A program made the translations under genes and the position numbers. From Tenacibaculum sp. 190130A14a (GTDB lineage: Bacteria; Bacteroidota; Bacteroidia; Flavobacteriales; Flavobacteriaceae): DNA of 64,000 nt. Shown piece by piece: positions 9,642-19,153 of the stretch. How positions within the stretch are numbered: the first letter of the stretch is position 1; each line of letters starts with the position of its first letter. The stretch covers positions 2,914,001-2,978,000 of the forward strand of contig NZ_OZ040189.1 of NCBI RefSeq assembly GCF_964048965.1. Direction: 5' to 3'. The notes beneath the pieces are model-generated. The model saw only the letters and a list, made by a program, of their open reading frames with translations. It searched no databases and was not told where the DNA came from.

Positions 9642-10436
9642 ATGCGAGATCTTTTAACAAGAAGTGTTTCGGCACTTATCTATGCTGCTGTTTTTATAAC
9701 AGCAATTTTCTTTTCAAAAGAAAGCTATTTAGCAATAATTGGTATTTTCTCTTTGATAAGTTTATGGGAATTTTCAAAAATAATTCAATCTAAAAATTAT
9801 ATATCATTTATAATATTAGCCGTGTTATCAACAATAACTGTCTATGTTTTAGATAAAGAATACCCAGCAATACTATTAGCTTTCTCTTTATTTTGTTTAG
9901 CAATATTACTGTACTATCTTTTTTCTTTAAAAAAAATACATTACTCAAATACACAACAGAAAATCTTTCTGAAGTATATATATATTGTACTTCCTTTCTT
10001 TTATTTAGCAAAACTTCCTTTTATCAATTCTGAATACACTCCTAGTATCATTCTTTACATCATACTACTCATATGGACCAATGATAGTTTTGCTTATTTA
10101 GTTGGAAAAAACTTTGGTAAACATAAACTTTTTGAAAAGGTATCACCCAAAAAAACAATTGAAGGTTTTTTAGGAGGACTTTTATTTGCCATTTTAGCGG
10201 GCTTTATCATTGCCAAAAATTCAATAATATTTTCCGTTGCCGATTGGATTATAATCGCCATTATTGTTTCTATTATGGGGAATTTAGGTGATTTAGTGGA
10301 ATCAAAATTTAAAAGACAAGCAAATGTAAAAGACAGCGGTACTATCATGCCAGGCCATGGTGGACTACTAGATAGGCTTGATAGCTTGTTTTTCCTTGCT
10401 CCCTTCGTATATTTGTATATACATTATATAATGTAA
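9642..10436 (+). CDS. cdsA: Phosphatidate cytidylyltransferase
   Basis: A 264-residue integral membrane enzyme making CDP-diacylglycerol from CTP and phosphatidate, the branch point of phospholipid synthesis. The ATG at 9642 (MRDLLTRSVSALIYAAVF) is chosen because the longer frame only overlaps the LUD gene. About seven hydrophobic helices are visible. The C-terminal signature is intact: ESKFKRQANVKDSGTIMPGH followed by GGLLDRLDS. It is 1 bp downstream of the LUD gene and 15 bp upstream of the acyl-CoA-binding protein gene, a lipid-related neighbourhood. Confidence 0.94.
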   Translation: MRDLLTRSVSALIYAAVFITAIFFSKESYLAIIGIFSLISLWEFSKIIQSKNYISFIILAVLSTITVYVLDKEYPAILLAFSLFCLAILLYYLFSLKKIHYSNTQQKIFLKYIYIVLPFFYLAKLPFINSEYTPSIILYIILLIWTNDSFAYLVGKNFGKHKLFEKVSPKKTIEGFLGGLLFAILAGFIIAKNSIIFSVADWIIIAIIVSIMGNLGDLVESKFKRQANVKDSGTIMPGHGGLLDRLDSLFFLAPFVYLYIHYIM

Positions 10437-10451
10437 TATTTTCCAGACTTT

Positions 10452-10715
10452 ATGGCAGATGATTTAGACATCTTATTTGAAGAAGCCTATAAAAAAGCTT
10501 CTAGCACTAATGAAAAATTACCACCAGATGTAATGCTAAAACTTTATGCTTATTATAAGCAAGCAGTAAAAGGAGATCATTTTTCATTCAATGCAAATAC
10601 GGATGCCAATCTTAGAAATGCATTCAAGTTTAATGCTTGGAGGCAACTCAAAGGAATGTCTGAAGATGAAGCTAAAAGAGAATATATAAACTTAGTTAAC
10701 ACAATTATAAAATAA
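10452..10715 (+). CDS. Acyl-CoA-binding protein (ACBP)
   Basis: The 87-residue protein is a complete four-helix ACBP. It has the pattern LPPDVMLKLYAYYKQAVKGD, then FKFNAWRQLKGMSEDEAKREYINLV, including the Tyr, Lys and Trp positions that contact the CoA headgroup and acyl chain. ACBP buffers and carries long-chain acyl-CoA in the cytosol. It is mainly known from eukaryotes and occurs in a minority of bacteria, among them Flavobacteriia. Its place right after cdsA suggests cotranscription with phospholipid synthesis genes. Confidence 0.92.
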   Translation: MADDLDILFEEAYKKASSTNEKLPPDVMLKLYAYYKQAVKGDHFSFNANTDANLRNAFKFNAWRQLKGMSEDEAKREYINLVNTIIK

Positions 10716-10720
10716 TCCTC

Positions 10721-11353
10721 ATGAAAAAAATCGTATTTGCTTTAGCAGTATTGGTATCATCTAGTACTATCATTTCGTGCAAAAAAGAAGCTAAAAAAGA
10801 AACTCCAACACAAGAACAAGAAACTGTTGTAGAAAAGAAAGCTAGCTATGTTTTACAAGATGCAAACAATACAATTAACTGGACAGCTTACAAAACAACA
10901 GACAAAACTCCTGTAAAAGGACAATTTCAAAAGGTAAATATTACTGCTGGAGGTCAAGGAGAAAGCGTTAAAGAAGCCATTAATAATGTAGAGTTTTCTG
11001 TTCCTGTGAGCAGTATCTTTACTAAAGATACTAGTAGGGATTTTAAAATTAAGAAGTTTTTCTTTGCTGTTATGGATCAAACACAATTACTTTCTGGTAA
11101 ATTAGTTTTAGAAAACGATTCAATTGGTTATGCTGATTTAACCATGAACGGTGTCACTAAAAAACTTCCTTTCAATTATACAATTTCAGAAAAAACTTTC
11201 AATATGAATAGTGTGATGAAAATTACAGATTGGAACGCTGAAAAAGCTTTAAGCTCTTTAAACGAAGCTTGTAAAGACTTACATAAAGGTGCTGATGGTG
11301 TTTCTAAAACTTGGGATGAAGTTGCCATTGATATCTCATCTACATTCGAATAA
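10721..11353 (+). CDS. YceI family lipoprotein
   Basis: A 210-residue protein with a signal ending in the lipobox IISCKK (Cys20), followed by a Lys/Glu-rich linker and a YceI-type beta-barrel domain from about residue 42 (YVLQDANNTINWTAYKTT, VKGQFQKVNI, KKFFFAVMD, LTMNGVTKKLPFNYTI). YceI proteins are lipocalin-like and bind polyisoprenoid or other amphiphilic ligands; the ligand here is unknown. It ends the plus-strand run and is followed by a hairpin terminator shared with the convergent hydrolase gene. Confidence 0.85.
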   Translation: MKKIVFALAVLVSSSTIISCKKEAKKETPTQEQETVVEKKASYVLQDANNTINWTAYKTTDKTPVKGQFQKVNITAGGQGESVKEAINNVEFSVPVSSIFTKDTSRDFKIKKFFFAVMDQTQLLSGKLVLENDSIGYADLTMNGVTKKLPFNYTISEKTFNMNSVMKITDWNAEKALSSLNEACKDLHKGADGVSKTWDEVAIDISSTFE

Positions 11354-11374
11354 AAAGCCAATTATAAATTACAA

Positions 11375-11404
11375 AAAAGCCTTAGATTTTATTCTAAGGC
11401 TTTT
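11375..11404. terminator. Bidirectional terminator between YceI and hydrolase genes
   Basis: An 11-bp inverted repeat, AAAAGCCTTAG / CTAAGGCTTTT, with an 8-nt loop and A/T runs on both sides lies between two convergent genes. Confidence 0.85.
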
Positions 11405-11408
11405 CTTT

Positions 11409-12302
11409 TTATTCTAACATCCAATTCAACAAATCATCAACCTCAACAATTGACCAACTATGCGGATTTCGATCTCCATTAGAACGGTATCCCTTTTCCG
11501 ATGTTTCTATAAGCGCTACGTTCATCCAACCTTCTCTTTGCAAGCGATAGTACAATTCTTGAATTGTATGTGCATTGGTATCTTTAAAATCTACTTTCCT
11601 TACATTTTTATACCAATCTAAATCTGGTTCTATATAAAACCTAGTTTTAATAGTTTTTAATTGAGACATATTCTTAATATTTCTTGTCTTACTAGTATAG
11701 GGAGCTACTTTCTGAATATTTTGTAAAACTGAATCTTTATGAAAAGATTCTTCAAAAAAACTAATAATCCATCTTGGTTCCGACAAACGTTCTTCGGATA
11801 AATCTTTACGTTCTACATCTTTAAGAGAACTTTCATACAATCCATATAAATCAATCGGAGAATCTATAATAAAACTACCTTGTAACGGTAATTCTTGTGT
11901 AACTAACAAATATTGTGACAAGGTGAGTGCGATATTTCCTCCTATAGACATTCCTCCTATAAAGACATTATCAGATTCTAATTTATGAACCTCTATTATA
12001 GCCATTATATCTGAAGCCAATTTTCTACAATCTTCTTTTTCAATCCATAATCTTCTTGAAAAATTCATCATTAACACTGATACTCCACGCTTAACTGCTT
12101 TATCTATAATAGCAAATTCATTCTTTATAGTCGTAGCATTACCTCCTGCTCCCGGAAACAAGATTAGCACCCCCTTTTCGTTTTGGGCTTTGATTAATTC
12201 ATAATCTTCCTTCTTAATTACTTTAGCCTTTGTTTCTTCAAAGCTACTCTTGCAACCTATAATAAACACAACTCCTAATAAAACATATATAATTTTCTTC
12301 AT
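11409..12302 (-). CDS. Alpha/beta hydrolase, lipoprotein
   Basis: The 297-residue protein has a lipoprotein signal (VVFIIGCKSS, Cys17). The hydrolase core follows: GVLILFPGAGGNATTIKNEF for the oxyanion region and a nucleophile elbow GGMSIGGN with the likely catalytic Ser. A late Asp and the His of NPHSWSIVE could complete the triad. The substrate is unknown. It is 13 bp downstream of the POT transporter gene on the same strand, so the two are probably cotranscribed, which might suggest a surface esterase or peptidase function linked to uptake. Confidence 0.75.
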   Translation of the reverse strand: MKKIIYVLLGVVFIIGCKSSFEETKAKVIKKEDYELIKAQNEKGVLILFPGAGGNATTIKNEFAIIDKAVKRGVSVLMMNFSRRLWIEKEDCRKLASDIMAIIEVHKLESDNVFIGGMSIGGNIALTLSQYLLVTQELPLQGSFIIDSPIDLYGLYESSLKDVERKDLSEERLSEPRWIISFFEESFHKDSVLQNIQKVAPYTSKTRNIKNMSQLKTIKTRFYIEPDLDWYKNVRKVDFKDTNAHTIQELYYRLQREGWMNVALIETSEKGYRSNGDRNPHSWSIVEVDDLLNWMLE

Positions 12303-12315
12303 AGGTTTTTATTTT

Positions 12316-13863
12316 TTAATGTACACTATTCATCATTTTCTTTATTGGTAATGAAAAAACTACCACAAGTATACCTATAAATGATGCAATAACGCCAAAA
12401 CTCGCATATACGGATACATATGAATACAATTGCTGAAAAGCCTCTCCTTTGGTTAGTATCATCTCTTTGGACAATCCTGTAACCAATGAAGTAACTTTAC
12501 CAAAGACTCCATCAGAGAAAACCCCTAATTCTCCATTAGAAACTGCTGTTAGCTTTGCTATTTTTCCTGCAAAAAAATGCCCATAAAAATTAGCGGAAAA
12601 CCATACTCCCATGATAAAAGCAACATATTTTATTGGAGATAATTCGGTCATCTTAGACAATCCTATTGGCGACAAAAATAGTTCTCCAACTGTATAAACA
12701 AATGTTCCGAAAACTAAATAGAACATTGGTGTTCTGGCAAATGCATCTACTTGGTGCGCAGACAATCCAAAAATAACAAAACCTAACCCTAAAAAGAATA
12801 CTCCTAACCCAAACTTTACTACCGAATTTGGGTTCTTTTTTATTTTACTTAAATAAGTCCATAATACAGAAAAAGGTATGGCAAGAAGAATTATAAACCC
12901 TGAATTAATACTATTTGTTTGAGCAGCATTCAATCCCACTAAGTTGACACTTCTATCTGCAAATAATGTTAACGAACTCCCTGCTTGCTCAAAAATTGCC
13001 GAAAACAAGGTATATAATACGGTAAAATATACTGCTACTAATAGCTGCTGCCTTTCAATCTTAGTTACTTTTTTCAAAATATAGGTCAAATACATAATTA
13101 GAAATGCAGAAACTATCCACACCAAGTAATGTTCGAACTGATGATATCTTACAATCACTGCAAAAACAGGAACAGATAAAAAAGCACAAAGCGTTACTAA
13201 ATACCCTGATTTCATTCCAAACCTCCTTTTCTCAAAAACTTCTTGATTCGGAACGAGTCCGTACTCGTCAAAAACATTTGCATTTAATCCTCTTTTAAAC
13301 ACCAACAATCCTATTAGCATCCCTATTCCTGCCAATACAAAACCGTAATGCCAACCATATACTTCCGCCAACCATGCACATAGCAGCGGAGCAACTGCTC
13401 CTCCAATATTAACTCCCATATAAAAAATGGTAAACCCAGAGTCACGTCTATTATCATCCTCATTATACAATTTCCCAACAAATGAAGATATATTAGGTTT
13501 AAAAAAACCATTCCCTACAATTATTAAAGACAAAGAACTATAAAAAAACAATGGATGTTCAAACGTGAGAAAAAAATGACCTAAAGACATCAAAACACCT
13601 CCTAAAACAATTGCTTTCCTAAAACCTAAAATTTTATCAGCTAACATTCCTCCTATTAAAGGGGTAACATATACTAAAGACATGTAAGCTGCATAAATTC
13701 CAAATGACATTTCATCTGAAAATAGCAAATGCTTCGTCATATATAATACAAGTAATGCCCGCATTCCATAAAAAGAAAATCGTTCCCATAGCTCTGCGAA
13801 AAATAAATATAATAACCCTCTTGGATGTCCAAATACATCATTTGTTGACGCTTGTGTTTTCAT
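12316..13863 (-). CDS. POT family proton-dependent peptide transporter
   Basis: The 515-residue inner-membrane protein has the POT/PTR signature ELWERFSFYGMRALLVLYM (residues 25-43), the proton-coupling ExxERF motif, and FTIFYMGVNIGGAVAPLLCAWL near residue 145, the second PTR signature. About 12-14 hydrophobic helices are present. POT transporters import di- and tripeptides with protons. No partner peptidase is adjacent except the lipoprotein hydrolase directly downstream. The gene is divergent from the TetR-led export operon. Confidence 0.93.
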   Translation of the reverse strand: MKTQASTNDVFGHPRGLLYLFFAELWERFSFYGMRALLVLYMTKHLLFSDEMSFGIYAAYMSLVYVTPLIGGMLADKILGFRKAIVLGGVLMSLGHFFLTFEHPLFFYSSLSLIIVGNGFFKPNISSFVGKLYNEDDNRRDSGFTIFYMGVNIGGAVAPLLCAWLAEVYGWHYGFVLAGIGMLIGLLVFKRGLNANVFDEYGLVPNQEVFEKRRFGMKSGYLVTLCAFLSVPVFAVIVRYHQFEHYLVWIVSAFLIMYLTYILKKVTKIERQQLLVAVYFTVLYTLFSAIFEQAGSSLTLFADRSVNLVGLNAAQTNSINSGFIILLAIPFSVLWTYLSKIKKNPNSVVKFGLGVFFLGLGFVIFGLSAHQVDAFARTPMFYLVFGTFVYTVGELFLSPIGLSKMTELSPIKYVAFIMGVWFSANFYGHFFAGKIAKLTAVSNGELGVFSDGVFGKVTSLVTGLSKEMILTKGEAFQQLYSYVSVYASFGVIASFIGILVVVFSLPIKKMMNSVH

Positions 13864-14008
13864 ATAAATAAAGTTTTAGCGAAACTATTTTTTGACTAAA
13901 ACTTAAAAAAGACTTGTTGTAAATTGTTATAAAAAATAAGGTTTGTGAGTTTCTGTAACTCAAATAAAACAAGACGTTAATAAATATTTAACATTAAAAC
14001 ACTCTTAG

Positions 14009-14032
14009 TTAATAGTATTACTATTAAATTTG
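14009..14032 (+). promoter_or_regulatory. Palindromic operator overlapping the -7 box of the TetR operon
   Basis: TTAATAGTATTACTATTAA (14009-14027) is a perfect 19-bp palindrome around a central T. Its right half overlaps TAAATTTG (14025-14032), an exact Bacteroidota -7 box, 18 bp before the TetR start codon. This is the layout expected for a TetR repressor blocking its own promoter; binding itself is an inference. Confidence 0.65.
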
Positions 14033-14050
14033 CAATAAGAATAATTATTT

Positions 14051-14734
14051 ATGAAAAATCTACTTTCAAACTTAAAAATAGAAATTCCAACTGGAATTTA
14101 CATTAAGGATCCTGAAACCTCTGATTTGGGAAAACGAATCATAGAAAACAGTATTATACTTATAGAAGAGGTAGGCTTTGAAAAGTTCAATTTCAAAAAA
14201 TTAGGTCTAAAAATTGGCTCTAATGAAAGTTCTATTTACAGGTATTTTGAAAGTAAACACAAACTATTAATTTACTTAACTTCATGGTATTGGGGATGGA
14301 TTCAGTATCAATTAGTCATTGAAACCTACAGCATTCAAGACCCTAAGGAGAAACTTAGTAAAGCTATTGAAGTTGTAACAAAAACAACCAAGCAGGATAG
14401 TAATTTCTCTCATATTAATGAAATTCTGTTGAACCGAATTGTTATTGATGAAAATTCAAAATCCTACTCCACTAAAGAGGTAGATACCGAAAATAAAGAA
14501 GGTTTTTTTAGACTGTATAAAGAAGTTGTTAGGCGCTTAGCTGATATTATCATTCAATACGCTTCAACTTACAAACATCCATTAACATTAGCCAGCACCA
14601 TTATTGAAGGTGCACTTCATCAACAGTTTATTCGACAACACTTTAAAACACTAACAAATTGTGATGATAATATCACTCCAACATCATTTTTTATCGATTT
14701 AACACTAAACACTTTAGCTAATGAGCGAAAATAA
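14051..14734 (+). CDS. TetR/AcrR family transcriptional regulator
   Basis: The 227-residue protein has a TetR-type helix-turn-helix at about residues 30-75 (RIIENSIILIEEVGFEKFNFK, then SNESSIYRYFESKHKLLIYL), followed by an all-helical ligand-binding part. It carries an N-terminal extension of about 25 residues before the usual first helix. It overlaps the ABC transporter gene by 14 bp and leads the TetR-ABC-HlyD-TolC operon, so it probably represses that operon in response to an exported compound. A palindrome over the promoter is the candidate operator. Confidence 0.88.
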   Translation: MKNLLSNLKIEIPTGIYIKDPETSDLGKRIIENSIILIEEVGFEKFNFKKLGLKIGSNESSIYRYFESKHKLLIYLTSWYWGWIQYQLVIETYSIQDPKEKLSKAIEVVTKTTKQDSNFSHINEILLNRIVIDENSKSYSTKEVDTENKEGFFRLYKEVVRRLADIIIQYASTYKHPLTLASTIIEGALHQQFIRQHFKTLTNCDDNITPTSFFIDLTLNTLANERK

Positions 14735-16382
14735 AATTCTTACCCCTTGGAAACGTTTTGTTGGTTTATTAAATCTTGAGAAAAAAGATACTTTTCAAAT
14801 TGGTTATTATGCAATTTTTGAAGGTATTGTAGCGCTTTCGCTTCCTCTTGGAATACAAGCTATTATTAACTTGTTACAAGCAGCACAAGTATCTGCATCT
14901 TGGATCGTTCTTGTTGTACTTGTAACAGGTGGTGTTGCTTTTAGTGGTGTGTTAAAGCTAATGCAAATTCGAATAATAGAAACCATTCAGCAACGCATAT
15001 TTACCAGAGCTTCAATTGAGTTAAGTTATCGTTTTCCTAAAATAAAAATGAAAGAATTAGAAAATTACTATCCTCCTGAATTGGCTAATAGATTCTTTGA
15101 TACATTAACTATTCAAAAAGGGCTTTCTAAAGTTTTAATTGACGTTCCATCGGCATTTTTACAAATTATTTTTGCATTAATATTACTTTCGTTCTATCAT
15201 CCATTTTTTATTGTATTTGGTATTCTCTTACTCCTATTAATTTATGTAGTATTTAAGTTTACTGCAGAAAAAGGGCTAGAGACAAGTTTGAAAGAATCTA
15301 AAAACAAATACAAAGTTGCTCACTGGTTACAGGAAATAGCACGTACAATTATAAGTTTTAAGTTATCAGGTAAAACAACATTGGCTCTTCAAAAGAGTGA
15401 TGATCTTGTAAATGACTACATACAATCTAGAGAAAGCCACTTTAAAGTATTACTCACACAATACATTCAAATGATCAGTTTTAAGGTTATTGTTACCGCT
15501 GGATTGCTTTTAATTGGTGGGTTCCTTGTATTAAATCAGCAAATGAATATCGGGCAATTTGTTGCTGCTGAAATCATTATTCTATTGGTTATTACTTCTG
15601 TTGAAAAACTTATTTTAGGACTGGAGTCTTTTTATGACGTACTTACTTCTATTGAAAAATTAGGACAAGTAGTTGATAAACCTATCGAATCACAAAAAGG
15701 AACTAAACTTGAAGATTTAGATGCTTTAGAAATTGAAATTCAAAATGCTAGTTATTCTTCTACAAATAAAGAAACCCCCATTCTTAATGATATTTCCTTT
15801 AAGATTAATTCAAAGGATCGGATTTTAGTTCAAGGGAAAAGTAGCTCTGGAAAATCAAGTTTGTTACAACTTATTGCTGGAGTTATAGAACCCACTTCGG
15901 GGAATATTTTCGTTAATAATCTATCATTAAAAAGTTTACTATTAAATGACTATAGATCAAACTTAGGATTATCTCTTTCAGAAGAGACTCCCTTTGAAGG
16001 TACCATACGTGAAAATATTACTTTCGGAGACCCAACAATTACAGATAAAGAAATATATGAATTGTTTGACGCTATTGGATTGTCTTATTTTCTAAAACAT
16101 CAACCTAATGGACTGGACACTTTCATTCAACCAGAAGGGAAATTAATTGGTTATACCATTGCCAAGAAAATCATTCTCGCAAGAGCCATGATTATTAAAC
16201 CAAAACTATTAATTCTTGAAGACCCTCTAGATCAATTAGAAAAAGAAGAAGCTCAGAAAATCATCGATTATATAACAGATCCTTCTAAACCATGGGGATT
16301 AATTATAGTAAGTAGTAACGACGCTTGGAAAAAGAAATGTAATAAGCAAATAACACTAGTAAAAGGAGTTATTGTAAATTAA
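14721..16382 (+). CDS. ABC transporter, fused permease and ATPase (type 1 secretion-like)
   Basis: The 553-residue protein has an N-terminal membrane domain with about six helices (residues 25-300) and a nucleotide-binding domain from about 335. Walker A is intact (QGKSSSGKSSLL, near 371-379). Two later motifs are unusual. The ABC signature, normally LSGGQ, reads GKLIGYTIAKK near 472. The Walker B end, normally LLILDE, reads LLILEDP near 497, so the usual Asp-Glu pair appears as Glu-Asp. ATPase activity may be low. There is no C39 peptidase domain. HlyD-like and TolC-like genes follow, completing a tripartite exporter; the cargo is unknown. Confidence 0.85.
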   Translation: MSENKILTPWKRFVGLLNLEKKDTFQIGYYAIFEGIVALSLPLGIQAIINLLQAAQVSASWIVLVVLVTGGVAFSGVLKLMQIRIIETIQQRIFTRASIELSYRFPKIKMKELENYYPPELANRFFDTLTIQKGLSKVLIDVPSAFLQIIFALILLSFYHPFFIVFGILLLLLIYVVFKFTAEKGLETSLKESKNKYKVAHWLQEIARTIISFKLSGKTTLALQKSDDLVNDYIQSRESHFKVLLTQYIQMISFKVIVTAGLLLIGGFLVLNQQMNIGQFVAAEIIILLVITSVEKLILGLESFYDVLTSIEKLGQVVDKPIESQKGTKLEDLDALEIEIQNASYSSTNKETPILNDISFKINSKDRILVQGKSSSGKSSLLQLIAGVIEPTSGNIFVNNLSLKSLLLNDYRSNLGLSLSEETPFEGTIRENITFGDPTITDKEIYELFDAIGLSYFLKHQPNGLDTFIQPEGKLIGYTIAKKIILARAMIIKPKLLILEDPLDQLEKEEAQKIIDYITDPSKPWGLIIVSSNDAWKKKCNKQITLVKGVIVN

Positions 16383-16394
16383 AAAGACCTTTAT

Positions 16395-17753
16395 ATGTTA
16401 AACATATCTAAGAATAGTATCTCACATTATGTAGATATCACTAAATTTAAATCTGGTAAAGAAATATTCACTAAAGAACATCATAAGCTCTTTAGAAAGT
16501 TTTTACTTGGCTTTTTAGTTGCCCTTATCATTATTTTATTTTTACCTTGGACTCAAAATGTGTCTAGTACTGGTAGAGTAACTACTTTAAAACCGAATCA
16601 ACGTCCACAAACACTACAATCTCAAATACCTGGTAGAATTGAACAATGGTTCGTTCAGGAAGGAACTTTTGTAAAAAAGGGAGATACTATTTTAAGAATC
16701 TCAGAAGTAAAAAGTGATTATTTTGATAGTAAACTGACTGAAAGAACTGGACAACAATTAAATTCTAAAACACTGTCTGTTAAAGCATATAACAATAAAG
16801 TAAATGCTCTCAAAAAACAGATTGGTGCATTAAAAAACGAACGTATCTTAAAGCTTGAACAAGCTAAAAACAAACTTCAACAGTCTTACTTAAAAGTAAA
16901 AACTGATAGCATCGATCTTGAAGCTGTTAAGATTAAGCAGCAAATTGCCAAAACACAATTTGATCGAACGGTTATGTTAGAAAAAGAAGGGCTAAAAGCA
17001 GTAAAAGATGTAGAAGAGAAACGAGCGAAACTACAGGAACAATCTGCCAAATTAGTTTCTCAAGAAAACAAACTTTTAAATGCTCGAAACAATGTTTTAA
17101 ATGCTCAAATTGCCATCAATAGTATTCAGGCATCTTATACTGACAAAATATCGAAAGCTGAGAGCAATCTATATACTGCAGAATCAAATGCTTTAGATGC
17201 TGAAGTTCAAGTATCAAAACTAGAAACAAGTTTATCTAACTACAGTAAAAGAAGTTCTTTACTATATGTTACGGCTCCACAAGATGGGTACATTAACAAA
17301 GCAATTAAAACAGGTATTGGAGAAACCTTTAAAGAAGGTGAAGCTTTAGTAAAGATAATGCCTGCTAATTATGATTTAGCAGTAGAAATGTTTATTGAAC
17401 CTATTGATTTACCTTTAATACACATTGATGAAGAAGTACGTGTACAATTTGATGGATGGCCAGCAATTGTTTTTAGTGGATGGCCAAATGCTTCTTATGG
17501 AACTTATAGTGCTAAAGTGGTAGCTATTGAAAACTTTATCAGTGATAATGGTAAGTACCGTGTATTAATTGTTCCTAATAACCCAGACCAACCATGGCCT
17601 ACTGCCATAAGAGTAGGTTCGGGAGCTAAGACCATTGCCTTATTAGAAAATGTTCCTATTTGGTTTGAACTATGGAGGCAAATTAACAGCTTCCCTCCTA
17701 ACTTTTATCAACCAAAAAAAAATAATAACGTAGAAGCAAAGAAGAAGAAATAA
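16395..17753 (+). CDS. HlyD family periplasmic adaptor protein
   Basis: The 452-residue protein has one N-terminal membrane helix (about residues 35-55, LLGFLVALIIILFLPW), a biotinyl-lipoyl half (GRIEQWFVQEGTFVKKGDTILRI), a long coiled-coil hairpin (residues 115-285, rich in K/E/Q/A) and the returning lipoyl half (VTAPQDGYINKAIKTGIGE). This is the membrane-fusion component linking the inner-membrane ABC transporter to the outer-membrane channel. It starts 12 bp after the ABC gene and its stop overlaps the next start codon (TAATG). Confidence 0.92.
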   Translation: MLNISKNSISHYVDITKFKSGKEIFTKEHHKLFRKFLLGFLVALIIILFLPWTQNVSSTGRVTTLKPNQRPQTLQSQIPGRIEQWFVQEGTFVKKGDTILRISEVKSDYFDSKLTERTGQQLNSKTLSVKAYNNKVNALKKQIGALKNERILKLEQAKNKLQQSYLKVKTDSIDLEAVKIKQQIAKTQFDRTVMLEKEGLKAVKDVEEKRAKLQEQSAKLVSQENKLLNARNNVLNAQIAINSIQASYTDKISKAESNLYTAESNALDAEVQVSKLETSLSNYSKRSSLLYVTAPQDGYINKAIKTGIGETFKEGEALVKIMPANYDLAVEMFIEPIDLPLIHIDEEVRVQFDGWPAIVFSGWPNASYGTYSAKVVAIENFISDNGKYRVLIVPNNPDQPWPTAIRVGSGAKTIALLENVPIWFELWRQINSFPPNFYQPKKNNNVEAKKKK

Positions 17754-19153
17754 TGAAGTTAACGCATTTACTTATTACTATATTATTAATTGGATTTAGC
17801 GCAAACTCTCAAAATACGATGCTCGACAAACTGAGCTTAGAAGAGTATTTGGGATATGTAAAAAAGTACCATCCTGTTATAAAGCAAGCCAATTTAATAA
17901 CTAGCACAAATGAAGCCAAGTTATTAAAAGCTCGTGGGGCTTTTGATCCTAAAATAGAGGTAGACTTTGAAAAGAAAGAATTTAAAAACACCGCATACTT
18001 TGAAAAGTTAAACTCAGTATTTAAAATTCCAACTTGGTATGGTATTGAACTAAAAGGGAGTTACGAAAATAATTCAGGACAATTTCTAAACCCTGAATTA
18101 AATACTCCTGAGAATGGTTTGTACAATATTGGTGTTTCTGTATCATTGGCCAAAAATTTGTTTATAAATAAAAGAATGGCAACCTTAAAACAAGCCAAAT
18201 TATATTTAAAGCAAGGAAAGCTCGAACAACAATTATTAGTTAATGAAATTCTTTTTGAAGCAATTGAAGCGTATTTAAACTGGACAAAATACCATCAAAG
18301 CTTGGAAGCTTATAAACGCTTTAGTAACAATGCTCAATTTAGATTAAACAATGTAGTAAAAAGTTATAAAGCAGGAGACAAACCTGCTATTGATACTTTA
18401 GAAGCTAGTATTAATTTAAATAGTAGAAAATTAGATTTAGAAAAATCTAGAATTAACTATTTAAAATCGACACTAGCACTATCTAATTACTTATGGATTG
18501 GCGATAATACTCCTTTAGTTTTAAAAGAGAACATTGCTCCAGTATCGGATACATTTGTTCAAATTAGAAGTTTATTAAACAGTTCAATTTCAAGTACAAC
18601 AACTCCGATTGAAAACCATCCGAAATTGCAATTATTAGAATTGAAGAAGCAAAACCTACAAATAGAAAAGAGGTTAAAAATCAATAATCTATTACCCAAG
18701 GTAGATTTTCAATACAACTTACTTAGTTCAAACGTTGATAATTTCGATTCTTTTAAAGCTGCAAATTATAAAAAATCATTGCAAGTTAGTATTCCGTTAT
18801 TCTTACGAAAATCTAGAGGTGATCTACAGTTAGCTAAAGTAAAATTACAAGATATCGATTTCGAAATAGCTTCAACAAAAACTATTCTTTTAAATAAAAT
18901 AAAAGCAACGGAACAAGAAATCACATCTCTAGAAACTCAAAACAACTTACTAAAGGGATTAGTGAAAGACTATGACAAAATAGTAAAAAGTGAAGAACGA
19001 AAATTTTCTTTAGGTGAAAGCTCGGTATTTTTAATCAATTATAGAGAGGTAAAGCTTATTGAAACACAATTAAAAGAAATTGAAAACAATTACAAATTTG
19101 CCAAGACACAAAGTAAATTTTTCAAACTTTTAGGAAGACTAAATACGTTATAG
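17753..19153 (+). CDS. TolC family outer membrane efflux protein
   Basis: The 466-residue protein has a signal peptide ending near residue 19 (GFSANSQ), then TolC-like repeats: LEEYLGYVKKYHPVIKQANL, VSVSLAKNLFINKRMATLKQA, and the second repeat with YKKSLQVSIPLFLRKSRGDLQLAKVKLQ and FSLGESSVFLINYREVKLIE. It should form the trimeric outer-membrane channel of the exporter. It is the last gene of the operon, overlaps the HlyD gene by 1 bp and overlaps the 3' end of the convergent membrane protein gene by 6 bp. Confidence 0.9.
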   Translation: MKLTHLLITILLIGFSANSQNTMLDKLSLEEYLGYVKKYHPVIKQANLITSTNEAKLLKARGAFDPKIEVDFEKKEFKNTAYFEKLNSVFKIPTWYGIELKGSYENNSGQFLNPELNTPENGLYNIGVSVSLAKNLFINKRMATLKQAKLYLKQGKLEQQLLVNEILFEAIEAYLNWTKYHQSLEAYKRFSNNAQFRLNNVVKSYKAGDKPAIDTLEASINLNSRKLDLEKSRINYLKSTLALSNYLWIGDNTPLVLKENIAPVSDTFVQIRSLLNSSISSTTTPIENHPKLQLLELKKQNLQIEKRLKINNLLPKVDFQYNLLSSNVDNFDSFKAANYKKSLQVSIPLFLRKSRGDLQLAKVKLQDIDFEIASTKTILLNKIKATEQEITSLETQNNLLKGLVKDYDKIVKSEERKFSLGESSVFLINYREVKLIETQLKEIENNYKFAKTQSKFFKLLGRLNTL

